Source: Candidatus Schekmanbacteria bacterium (GTDB lineage: Bacteria > CSSED10-310 > JACPHN01). From it: a stretch of 20,741 nucleotides of DNA. Shown piece after piece: positions 1 through 6,510 of this stretch. Location: contig JACPHN010000189.1 in NCBI GenBank assembly GCA_016188575.1, forward strand, positions 1-20,741. The letters are read 5' to 3'. The notes under the pieces were generated by a model. The model searched no databases. It saw only the letters and a list, made by a program, of their open reading frames with translations, and was not told where the DNA came from. Position 1 is the stretch's first letter, and every line of letters begins with the position of its first letter. A program made the translations under genes and the position numbers.

Positions 1-1
1 C

Positions 2-361
2 CGCGCCATCTACTACTATCAATGGGCTCACGAGGTCAGAGCGCGGGCCACGCACTCCGAGCGCGCCAAGGCCGACGAAGAATCCTGGCGACTGATGCAG
101 GGCGCCATTCAGCAAAACGTGTCGCTGCCTTGCATTTGGGAGTGGGCGGCGGCATGGGCACGCGACACCGGGCGCAACCGGCGGGCTGCCGAGCTCTTCA
201 CCCGGTACCTCCAAGAGCTGACCGCCGCCGTCGAGCGTGGCGATCCCGGCTATCGCCCCGAGGACATCACCAGCATCGACCCCCGCGAGCGGTTGCAGGA
301 GGTGCGCGCCGATACCTTGAAGCAAATCGCCCACCTGCGGTCGCTCCCGGAAGAGGAGTAG
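2..361 (+). CDS. C-terminal part of an unrecognised helical protein (5' end outside window)
   Basis: An open frame enters from the left edge and ends at TAG 359-361, leaving 119 residues. I do not recognise the family. The visible part is rich in Trp, Ala, Arg and Glu and looks wholly alpha-helical. One stretch (WEWAAAWARDTGRNRRAAELF) has the spacing of a TPR-like helix pair, but this is too little to call a domain. The tail is charged and ends in SLPEEE. No membrane segment is visible in this part. An ATG at 95 lies inside the frame but is probably internal, because the frame is open and compositionally similar back to base 2. The next gene starts more than 400 bp downstream, so this is probably the last gene of its unit. 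Confidence 0.6.
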   Translation, partial: RAIYYYQWAHEVRARATHSERAKADEESWRLMQGAIQQNVSLPCIWEWAAAWARDTGRNRRAAELFTRYLQELTAAVERGDPGYRPEDITSIDPRERLQEVRADTLKQIAHLRSLPEEE

Positions 362-370
362 CCGGGCTCG

Positions 371-400
371 AGCCAAAGTCCTCCCGCCTCGAGGTTGGCT
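371..400 (+). terminator. Weak hairpin after the first gene, possible terminator
   Basis: AGCCAA (371-376) pairs with TTGGCT (395-400), with an inner CCTC/GAGG pairing. It starts 10 bp after the stop codon of the first gene. There is no T-run after the stem, so intrinsic termination is uncertain. Confidence 0.25.
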
Positions 401-723
401 TCGAAAGCAGCAGCGCCGTCGAGCCCGCACCATGCCACCGCCGGCGCGGCATGCCGCAACCTACAACACTTCCATGGCGCCGCGAAGGAAGCGACCCGCG
501 GCAGGAGCTTTCATCGCCCCTCCCGACGACTCGGCGACGGCCCCAGGGCGAGTCAATCCTGGCCTAACTTGCGCGGGAATCCCCGAGAAATGCGTGGAAG
601 ATGACGCTTCCCCGAAAATCCTGTCACTACCGCTCCGCTGGCGGGGGCTGTTGGTGATGACCTTACGGAGGACTTCCTTGGCGCGCCAGAAGCCCGCGAC
701 AAGCCACCCCTCCCTCGGCGGCG
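401..723. other. Non-coding stretch, nothing recognised
   Basis: More than 300 bp without a credible gene. Short open frames exist on both strands, but they have low-complexity Arg/Pro/Ser translations and no ribosome binding site. A 12-bp palindrome, GCGGCATGCCGC, lies at 446-457. I see no tRNA, no structured RNA family and no mobile-element remnant. Confidence 0.5.
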
Positions 724-751
724 TTGCAAATCGTCCACCGCTGGATAATAT
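724..751 (+). promoter_or_regulatory. Candidate sigma-70 promoter of the patatin-tmk-ricT run
   Basis: TTGCAA (724-729), a 16-bp spacer and TAATAT (746-751), in a locally AT-rich patch that stands out from the GC-rich surroundings, about 40 bp before the patatin start. A second -10-like hexamer, TATAGT, lies at 756-761. The match is moderate. Confidence 0.35.
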
Positions 752-793
752 GTTCTATAGTAGCGTGTCGTAGCAGCGGCAAAGGGGGCTCCA

Positions 794-2170
794 ATGGGAT
801 TGACGATTGTTCAGCGGAGCGACTTGCGCGTGCGAAAGCCCGGCGCAAAAGTCGCTCTGGTGCTTGCGGGTGGAGCGGTCAGCGGTGGTGCGTACGAGCT
901 CGGCGGTCTGAAAGCGCTCAACGACTACCTTCTCAACCGAAAAGTAACGGATTTTGACGTTTACGTCGGCCTCAGCGCCGGCGCCTTCCTTGCCGCGCCC
1001 CTGGCGGCGGGCATCAGCCCCGAGGAGATGCTCAAGAGCCTCGATGCCCGAAGCGAGAGCTTCACTCCGCTCGGTTTCTGGGATTTCTATAACCCCAATC
1101 TTCGGGAAATCGTCGCCAAGCCTCTCGAAGGACTGTTCGATCTTCTCTCCATCGCACCCAAGGTGTACTGGCGAACCGCCACCGCCCTGCCGTCGGCGCT
1201 GCGGCGAAGTTTCTTTGGCGGCCTCAAGCTGCTTGCCGCGCACGACTCGACGGCGCTCGAAGAGCTCGCACAGGACCTCCGCACGCAGATATTCGCCAAC
1301 CTCAAGCCCCGCGGCATGTTTTCCTATCTTCCTTCGGGGCTGTGCGACAACGTCACGATCGAGCGCTACCTGCGGGCGAACTTCGCGGCCAATGATGCCC
1401 CGAACCATTTCGAGGAGCTCAAGGAGCGCACCGGCAAATCACTCTTCGTGCTGGCCACACTGCTGGACACCGCCGAGCTCGTGGTCTTCGGGCCCGGTGC
1501 CGATGTTTCGGTGTCGATCAGCGAGGCCGTGCAGGCCTCCACCGCTCTTCCGGGCTTTTACAAGCCGGCCCATCTCCGCGGCCGGGACTATATCGACGGG
1601 GGTGTCTGCAAGACAGCCAACATCAGCGTCGCCGTAGAAAACGGGGCAGACCTGGTGATTTGCTACAATCCATTCCGGCCGTTCTTCAACAGCGTGCAAA
1701 CCAAGGTCGACCCGCGGACGGGCCTGATCGTCAAACAGGGTCGACCACTTGCCGATGACGGCGTGCTGTATGTGCTCAATCAAGTCTTCCGCACCGTGAT
1801 CCGCTCGCGGCTGATGGCATCGCTGCGCCGCTATCGCGAAGACCCCAACTTCCACGGCGACATCATCCTCGTCGAGCCCGCCGACTACGACTACAAATTC
1901 TTCGGCATTAACCCCGTGGCCTTCTGGTACCGGGCGCGCTCCGCCCGGCACGGTTTCGAGTCAGTCAAGAAATCGATCGAGCGCGAATACGGGTCGATCC
2001 GGCAGATCCTCAGCTCGTACGGCATCGAGATGACGAGGAAGTATATCCAGGACGACATGACCCTCTTCGAGGCAAGCGGTGGCGACACGCACGCCATCCT
2101 GGGAATCCTTCAGACCGAAAAGCCGGCCGTGAACATGAGGCTTGTGGGAAACAGCGCTGCCGGCGCCTGA
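794..2170 (+). CDS. Patatin-like phospholipase family protein
   Basis: A 458-residue protein with the marks of the patatin/RssA-type lipase fold. Near the N-terminus is the glycine-rich oxyanion segment LAGGAVSGGAYE (about residues 24-35). It is followed by the nucleophile elbow GLSAG with Ser61, and by the DGG motif with Asp268, which completes the Ser-Asp dyad. Known members hydrolyse ester bonds of phospholipids or neutral lipids; the substrate here cannot be read from sequence. There is no signal peptide or clear membrane helix, so it is probably cytoplasmic or peripheral to the membrane. Residues about 290-458 form a longer C-terminal part than in minimal RssA-like proteins. It starts with ATG 794 in a GC-rich context with a weak purine-rich leader. 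The next frame begins around its stop codon, implying co-translation with the membrane spermidine-synthase-like protein. Confidence 0.9.
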   Translation: MGLTIVQRSDLRVRKPGAKVALVLAGGAVSGGAYELGGLKALNDYLLNRKVTDFDVYVGLSAGAFLAAPLAAGISPEEMLKSLDARSESFTPLGFWDFYNPNLREIVAKPLEGLFDLLSIAPKVYWRTATALPSALRRSFFGGLKLLAAHDSTALEELAQDLRTQIFANLKPRGMFSYLPSGLCDNVTIERYLRANFAANDAPNHFEELKERTGKSLFVLATLLDTAELVVFGPGADVSVSISEAVQASTALPGFYKPAHLRGRDYIDGGVCKTANISVAVENGADLVICYNPFRPFFNSVQTKVDPRTGLIVKQGRPLADDGVLYVLNQVFRTVIRSRLMASLRRYREDPNFHGDIILVEPADYDYKFFGINPVAFWYRARSARHGFESVKKSIEREYGSIRQILSSYGIEMTRKYIQDDMTLFEASGGDTHAILGILQTEKPAVNMRLVGNSAAGA

Positions 2171-3821
2171 GCTCCAAACCGTGCTCGCAGAGCCTCCCGC
2201 CCCGGGGAGAACGCAGGGCAACTCCTTGGCTGCCGCAACGCTCATGTTTTCTGTTTTTGTGCTCGGCGCGTGCGGCCTCCTTTACGAGCTCATCGTCGGC
2301 GCCGTCTCAACGTATCTGCTGGGCAGCTCGGTAACGCAGTTCTCGCTCACCGTGGGCCTGTTCATGAGCTCCATGGGACTCGGCTCCTACTTGTCGAAGT
2401 GGATTCGCGGCCAGCTCATTGACCGGTTCATTCTGATCGAGCTGCTGGTTGGCCTCGCCGGTGGAGCAAGCCCGCTGCTGCTCATGCTGGTGTATTCCTT
2501 GAACAGCTTGTGGCTCTATCGCCTGGCAATGCTGGCGGCGATAACGATCATCGGCACGGCGATCGGCCTGGAGATACCGCTGTTGACCCGCATCGTCAAT
2601 GAGCTAGGTGGGTCCTTGCGAGTGGCGCTCGCTCGGGTGCTGGCGCTCGACTACGTCGGGGCACTGATCGGCGCCGTGGGTCTGCCGCTCGTGCTAATTC
2701 CCTGGCTCGGGCTGCTGGGAAGCGGTTTCGTTGCCGGCTTCCTGAACGTGTTCGTGGGCCTGGTCAACCTCGGGGTCTATCGGGGACAGGTCGCGGCGCC
2801 GAGGTTTCTGGCTGCCGGTGGGCTGGTGGCGCTCGGCCTTCTCGGTGTGGCGGCGGGCTCTGTCCAGCCGCTCGAGTATTTCGTCGAATCCCGCCTGTAC
2901 GCCGACCGCATCGTGCTCATGCGCACGACGCCATACCAGAAAATCGTGGTGACGCAGTGGGGAAATGACATCCGTCTGTTTCTGGATGGGGCCATTCAGT
3001 TTTCGTCCGTCGATGAGCACCGGTACCACGAATCGCTGGTGCATCCCGGCCTCTCAGCAGTTCCGGAGAGGGCGAGTGTGTTGATTCTGGGCGGAGGCGA
3101 CGGCATGGCGCTGCGCGAGGTGCTGAAATACCCGGACGTGCAGCACGTCGAGCTTGTGGACATAGATCCTGAGATGGTGGAAGTGTCGCGGACGTTTCCC
3201 GCCCTCACGGCGCTCAACCGCGGCTCACTCGACGACGCTCGGCTCTCGGTACGGCCGATGGACGCATTTGCGTTTCTGCGAGAAACAAGCGACCGTTTTC
3301 AGTTCATCATCGTCGACTTGCCCGATCCTCACGACGAAAAGCTGAGCACACTCTACTCGCGGGAATTCTACAGCCTGGTGGCACGCCATCTCGACGTGCG
3401 CGGCGCTGTGGCCGTGCAGAGCACCTCGCCGTTCTTCGCTCGCGAGGCCTTCTGGTGCATTCACAAGACTCTTGAATCGGCGGGTCTGGTCGTCTATGCT
3501 TACCACACGAATGTGCCGTCATTCGGCGACTGGGGATTCAACCTGGCGTTTGCGCGGGTTTCCTCGCCAGGCGCTCGCGACGCGGACCAGGGCGAGGCGG
3601 TTTCGGACACCGGCCGGGTCGGAGCGCATCCTGAGCTACCGGAGTACTGGAGGAGCACCGAGGCCCTCCTTCCCGTGGAAACTCGTTACCTTGATCGCGG
3701 CCTTGTAACCGCGTCTTTCTCGTTCGGCAAGGATGTTGCCGAGGTGGAAGTGAGCTTCAGCACAGTTTTCCGTCCGGCAATCGCCGAATACTACGTGAAA
3801 GGCTGGAGACAATGGAACTGA
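2142..3821 (+). CDS. Membrane-anchored spermidine-synthase-like protein (polyamine aminopropyltransferase family)
   Basis: About 559 residues. The first ~240 hold several hydrophobic helices, starting near FSVFVLGACGLLYELIVGAV. The C-terminal half is a Rossmann methyltransferase-like spermidine synthase domain, with LILGGGDGMALREVLKY as the nucleotide/dcSAM loop, ELVDIDPEMVEVSR as the acidic strand end and VDLPDPHDEKLSTLYSREFY as the active-site loop carrying the catalytic-type Asp. This arrangement is known in multi-TM SpeE-like proteins; whether the product is a polyamine is not shown. The start is uncertain. TTG 2142 overlaps the patatin frame by 29 bp but its GAGG lies only 1 nt upstream. 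GTG 2181, 10 bp after the patatin stop, would remove 13 residues and leave all helices intact. No S-adenosylmethionine decarboxylase gene lies nearby. The 3' end overlaps tmk by 10 bp. Confidence 0.88.
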   Translation: MWETALPAPELQTVLAEPPAPGRTQGNSLAAATLMFSVFVLGACGLLYELIVGAVSTYLLGSSVTQFSLTVGLFMSSMGLGSYLSKWIRGQLIDRFILIELLVGLAGGASPLLLMLVYSLNSLWLYRLAMLAAITIIGTAIGLEIPLLTRIVNELGGSLRVALARVLALDYVGALIGAVGLPLVLIPWLGLLGSGFVAGFLNVFVGLVNLGVYRGQVAAPRFLAAGGLVALGLLGVAAGSVQPLEYFVESRLYADRIVLMRTTPYQKIVVTQWGNDIRLFLDGAIQFSSVDEHRYHESLVHPGLSAVPERASVLILGGGDGMALREVLKYPDVQHVELVDIDPEMVEVSRTFPALTALNRGSLDDARLSVRPMDAFAFLRETSDRFQFIIVDLPDPHDEKLSTLYSREFYSLVARHLDVRGAVAVQSTSPFFAREAFWCIHKTLESAGLVVYAYHTNVPSFGDWGFNLAFARVSSPGARDADQGEAVSDTGRVGAHPELPEYWRSTEALLPVETRYLDRGLVTASFSFGKDVAEVEVSFSTVFRPAIAEYYVKGWRQWN

Positions 3822-4471
3822 ACCAGCCGGTGGGTCTTTTCATCACCATCGAGGGAATAGAGGGAGCAGGAAAGAGCACACAGGCGCGCATGCTTGGGGA
3901 AGCTCTTCTGAACCGCGGGCGGACCGTCCTGGTGACGCGGGAGCCGGGCGGAACGCCAATCGGGGATCGCATCCGGGCAATCCTGCTGAGCCCGGGGGAA
4001 AGCTCGATGGATGCCGTCACCGAGCTGATGTTGTACTTCGCCAGTCGGGCGCAGCACCTGGCGGAACGCGTGCGCCCGGCGCTGGAAAGCGGGGCCGTGG
4101 TTATCTGCGACCGCTATTCCGACGCCACCCTTGCCTACCAGGGCGGCGGCCGCGGTCTGGACTCCGACGCGCTCATGGCCATTGACCGCTTCGTAACCTC
4201 CGGATTGCGTCCGCGCCGAACCTATCTGCTGGACCTGCCTGTCGGCGCCGGCCTCATTCGCGCCCGGCGGCGCAACCTCGAACGGGGACTGACGGGCACG
4301 GAGGACCGCTATGAGGAGGAGAGCCTGGAATTCCATGAGCGGGTGCGGCGTGCTTACCTCGACCTCGCGGCCGCGGACCCCGCCCGCTTTTGCGTCGTGA
4401 GCGCCGCGGCAGATGCTCATCAGGTCCACGCGGTCCTGCTCCACGACGTGCTGGCGATCGGAGCCTGTTAG
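3812..4471 (+). CDS. tmk: Thymidylate kinase
   Basis: A 219-residue protein of typical family length that phosphorylates dTMP to dTDP with ATP in the cytoplasm, an essential step of dTTP synthesis. The P-loop GIEGAGKST is at residues 15-23, TREPGGTPIGD follows as the dTMP-binding segment, and the DR pair is Asp100-Arg101 in VICDRYSDATLAYQGGG. The P-loop resembles the E. coli form (GLEGAGKTT), and the lid region RARRRNLERG is Arg-rich, as in type II enzymes that place the catalytic arginine in the lid. ATG 3812 sits just after GGAG and overlaps the end of the preceding gene, so translation is probably coupled. The ricT gene begins one base after its stop. In many bacteria holB lies between these two genes; it does not here. 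Confidence 0.97.
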   Translation: MELNQPVGLFITIEGIEGAGKSTQARMLGEALLNRGRTVLVTREPGGTPIGDRIRAILLSPGESSMDAVTELMLYFASRAQHLAERVRPALESGAVVICDRYSDATLAYQGGGRGLDSDALMAIDRFVTSGLRPRRTYLLDLPVGAGLIRARRRNLERGLTGTEDRYEEESLEFHERVRRAYLDLAAADPARFCVVSAAADAHQVHAVLLHDVLAIGAC

Positions 4472-4472
4472 C

Positions 4473-5471
4473 ATGAGCCAACTACTCGCGGTCGACGTAT
4501 CCAGGGCCGAGCCGCTCTACTTCTCCTCCCCGGCGGATGATGTCGTGGTGAAATCCGGTGACGTGTGCATCATCAAGACCGGACGCCACACACAACTCGG
4601 GCGGGTGGTCGGCCCCGTGAAGCCGTGCGCCGCAGAAGCCGCGGGTGATGCCGAAATCTCGACCATCCTGCGCCTGGCCACAGAGCAGGATCTGGAGCGG
4701 CACCGTGAAAACGCGGACTTCGAAAAGCGCGCGGTGGAGGTCGTCCTGGACTGCGTTCAGGAGTGCCAGCTTGTCATGAAGCTCGTGCGCGTGCGCTATA
4801 CGCTCGACCGCGCCAAGGCCATCGTCTACTTCACCGCGGAGCAACGCGTGGACTTCCGTGCGCTGGTGCGTCAACTCGCGTACCGGCTACGCGTGCGCAT
4901 CGAGATGCGGCAAATCGGACCCCGCGATGAGGTTCGCGAGCTCGGTGCGCTAGGATGCTGCGGGCTCGTCACATGCTGTTGCTCGTTTCTACACAACTTC
5001 GAGCCGGTTTCCATGCGCATGGCAAAGTGGCAAAACCTGAGCCTGGTCCCCAAGGACCTCAGTGGGGTGTGCGGTCGGCTCAAGTGCTGTATTCGCTACG
5101 AGGCAGCGGTCTACAAGGAGCTCATGACGACAATGCCGCCGCTTGGCGCGATGGTCGAAACGCCGACCCGAGGCAAGGGCACGGTGCGCCGTCACGGCTC
5201 GCTCAACGGGACCGTCACCGTAGAGCTGGATCAGGATGGAAGCTGGATCGAGCTGCCGTGCGCCGACGTGAAGGTAGCGATGCCCGCGCCGGCGCCGGTC
5301 GCCACCGCAGGCGACTGCCAGGGCCGACAGGATCCAGTGCAGGAGGAGCCCGCGCCGGTGGTGGGGGCGCCCGACGTCCCGGCCGAGCTGCCCGCCGCCA
5401 CGCCGCCTGCCGGCGCGAAGCGGACAAGTCGCCGCCGACGCCGCTCGACCGCAAAGGTGACGCCATCGTAA
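4473..5471 (+). CDS. ricT: RicT/YaaT-type PSP1 domain protein
   Basis: A 332-residue protein starting at ATG 4473, one base after the tmk stop. An in-frame ATG at 4413 lies inside tmk and would add 20 unrelated residues, so I reject it. The central region has the PSP1 C-terminal domain. It is followed by the family's cysteine clusters: Cys162-Cys163, Cys168-Cys169-Cys170 and Cys200, Cys205, Cys206 in VCGRLKCCIRYE. In Bacillus subtilis RicT (YaaT) joins RicA and RicF in an iron-sulfur complex that aids RNase Y-dependent mRNA processing; whether such partners exist here is unknown. The last ~65 residues are a Pro/Ala-rich linker ending in a basic tail (RRRRRS) not typical of the family core, possibly nucleic-acid binding. 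Conserved neighbourhood with tmk supports the call. Confidence 0.9.
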   Translation: MSQLLAVDVSRAEPLYFSSPADDVVVKSGDVCIIKTGRHTQLGRVVGPVKPCAAEAAGDAEISTILRLATEQDLERHRENADFEKRAVEVVLDCVQECQLVMKLVRVRYTLDRAKAIVYFTAEQRVDFRALVRQLAYRLRVRIEMRQIGPRDEVRELGALGCCGLVTCCCSFLHNFEPVSMRMAKWQNLSLVPKDLSGVCGRLKCCIRYEAAVYKELMTTMPPLGAMVETPTRGKGTVRRHGSLNGTVTVELDQDGSWIELPCADVKVAMPAPAPVATAGDCQGRQDPVQEEPAPVVGAPDVPAELPAATPPAGAKRTSRRRRRSTAKVTPS

Positions 5472-5540
5472 GCGTGGCCGGCGAACCGCGGTGGGGCGGC
5501 GCAGAAAGCGCAAGCGGTGGATTCAGGTCGGACCGCCCCA

Positions 5541-5570
5541 TTGTCCGCCGGCCCGGCGGCGTGCTAGACT
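5541..5570 (+). promoter_or_regulatory. Candidate promoter of the ACP-thioesterase pair with a palindrome in the spacer
   Basis: TTGTCC (5541-5546), an 18-bp spacer and TAGACT (5565-5570), preceded by TGC as an extended -10. The start would be near 5577, about 40 nt before the GTG of the acyl carrier protein gene. The spacer holds a perfect inverted repeat, CCGCCGG (5545-5551), one base, CCGGCGG (5553-5559), placed like a repressor operator. It could instead be a terminator stem of ricT, but no T-run follows. Confidence 0.42.
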
Positions 5571-5618
5571 GCGAATCACCGATGCAGTATCCCTCCAATT
5601 CAACGTGGTGAAACGACC

Positions 5619-5891
5619 GTGCAAGACAGCAGCAGCGATCTCTCACAGCGGGTAAAGGCACTGATCATCGAGCGCCTTAGACTCGACATGACCCCTGATC
5701 GCATCGACGACGACGCACCTCTCTTCGGGACCGGCCTCGGTCTCGACTCGATTGATGCGCTTGAGCTCGTCGTCGGCATCGAGGAGGCTTTCGGCGTAGA
5801 AATTGGCGACGAACAAGTGGGCAAGGAAGCATTTGCCTCCGTAAGCTCGCTCGTGTCGTTCATCGCTCGGGCAACCGAAACGGCCGCCTGA
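5619..5891 (+). CDS. Acyl carrier protein, stand-alone
   Basis: A 90-residue acidic protein with the four-helix carrier fold. The motif GLGLDSIDALELV carries Ser44, the site for 4'-phosphopantetheine attachment, and the helix after it is acidic as in carriers that dock on synthases. It resembles carriers of polyene or special fatty-acid pathways as much as housekeeping AcpP: FGTGLGLDSIDALELVVGIE contrasts with the AcpP consensus of the form LGADSLDTVELVMALE. GTG 5619 is the only upstream start, since no in-frame ATG occurs before codon 24, but its Shine-Dalgarno sequence is poor. Twenty-seven bases downstream is a hotdog thioesterase gene on the same strand. No ketosynthase, reductase or acyltransferase gene is nearby, so the pathway cannot be named. 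Confidence 0.88.
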   Translation: MQDSSSDLSQRVKALIIERLRLDMTPDRIDDDAPLFGTGLGLDSIDALELVVGIEEAFGVEIGDEQVGKEAFASVSSLVSFIARATETAA

Positions 5892-5918
5892 CCAGCGATC
5901 GCGCGTCCGCCACGTCCG

Positions 5919-6452
5919 ATGTTTGAAACCCGCCTGCGCGTCCGCTTTCATGAAGTCGATCCCTGGGGTATCGTTTGGCACGGCCACTACCTGAGCTACA
6001 TGGAAGTTGCCCGTAATGTCCTCGGAGACGAAGTCGGGCTGGGTCCAGCGGACTTGGTGGCAGCCGGGGTCGCGGCCCCTATCGTCGACGCCCGGATTCG
6101 CTACGTGCGGCCAGCCTGCTATGGGGACGAGCTGCGGGTCCGATTGGTCGTGGAGCGAACCCGAACGCCCCGCCTCGTGTTCCACTACCGGGTGGAACGT
6201 GCCACCTCGGGGAGCGGTGATGAGTATGAGCTACTCGCCGAGGGCCAGACTACCCAGGTATTGGTGGCACTTCCACCGCGTAGCGGAGGGCCCGCGCCAA
6301 GCTCGGTAGCGGACGTCGCTCACGCCACACTGCTTTTCCGGGTTCCCGAAAGTCTGAAATCCCGCCTGGAGGGCTTGCTCGCCCGCTACGGCAGCAATCC
6401 CGAAGCCCCATGGGGCACCGCATCGCCATTGCCGCGCCGGCGCCAAAGCTGA
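5919..6452 (+). CDS. Acyl-CoA/acyl-ACP thioesterase, hotdog fold (4HBT/YbgC-like)
   Basis: A 177-residue protein. The N-terminus gives the 4-hydroxybenzoyl-CoA thioesterase/YbgC signature VDPWGIVWHGHYLSYMEVAR, with Asp14 at the catalytic position and His21 and Tyr24 in the conserved spacing. The next ~105 residues fit a single hotdog domain (RIRYVRPACYGDELRVRL is the central strand region). Family members hydrolyse acyl thioesters; chain length and carrier cannot be told. The 27-bp gap to the acyl carrier protein gene suggests that an acyl-ACP is the substrate, which is inference. The last ~50 residues exceed the usual 130-140-residue family length and end in a low-complexity basic tail, so they are probably disordered. 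Its 3' end faces the PP2C gene, 58 bp away. Confidence 0.87.
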   Translation: MFETRLRVRFHEVDPWGIVWHGHYLSYMEVARNVLGDEVGLGPADLVAAGVAAPIVDARIRYVRPACYGDELRVRLVVERTRTPRLVFHYRVERATSGSGDEYELLAEGQTTQVLVALPPRSGGPAPSSVADVAHATLLFRVPESLKSRLEGLLARYGSNPEAPWGTASPLPRRRQS

Positions 6453-6510
6453 CAGGCGCCCTGCGGCGCGCCGATGCAAGGCGCCGGTAGCAGAGGGGCC
6501 GCGGCGTGTC

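Noticed and set aside
446-457. 12-bp palindrome GCGGCATGCCGC in the first gap
   Set aside because: Not placed near a promoter or gene end, and short palindromes are expected in GC-rich DNA.
755-1408. A 217-codon minus-strand frame opposite the patatin gene
   Set aside because: Antisense of a gene with intact catalytic motifs; it has no recognisable domain.
6258-6275. A TGGCAC...GC match with sigma-54 spacing
   Set aside because: It lies in the middle of the thioesterase coding region with no gene start after it; it serves as a reminder that such matches arise by chance.
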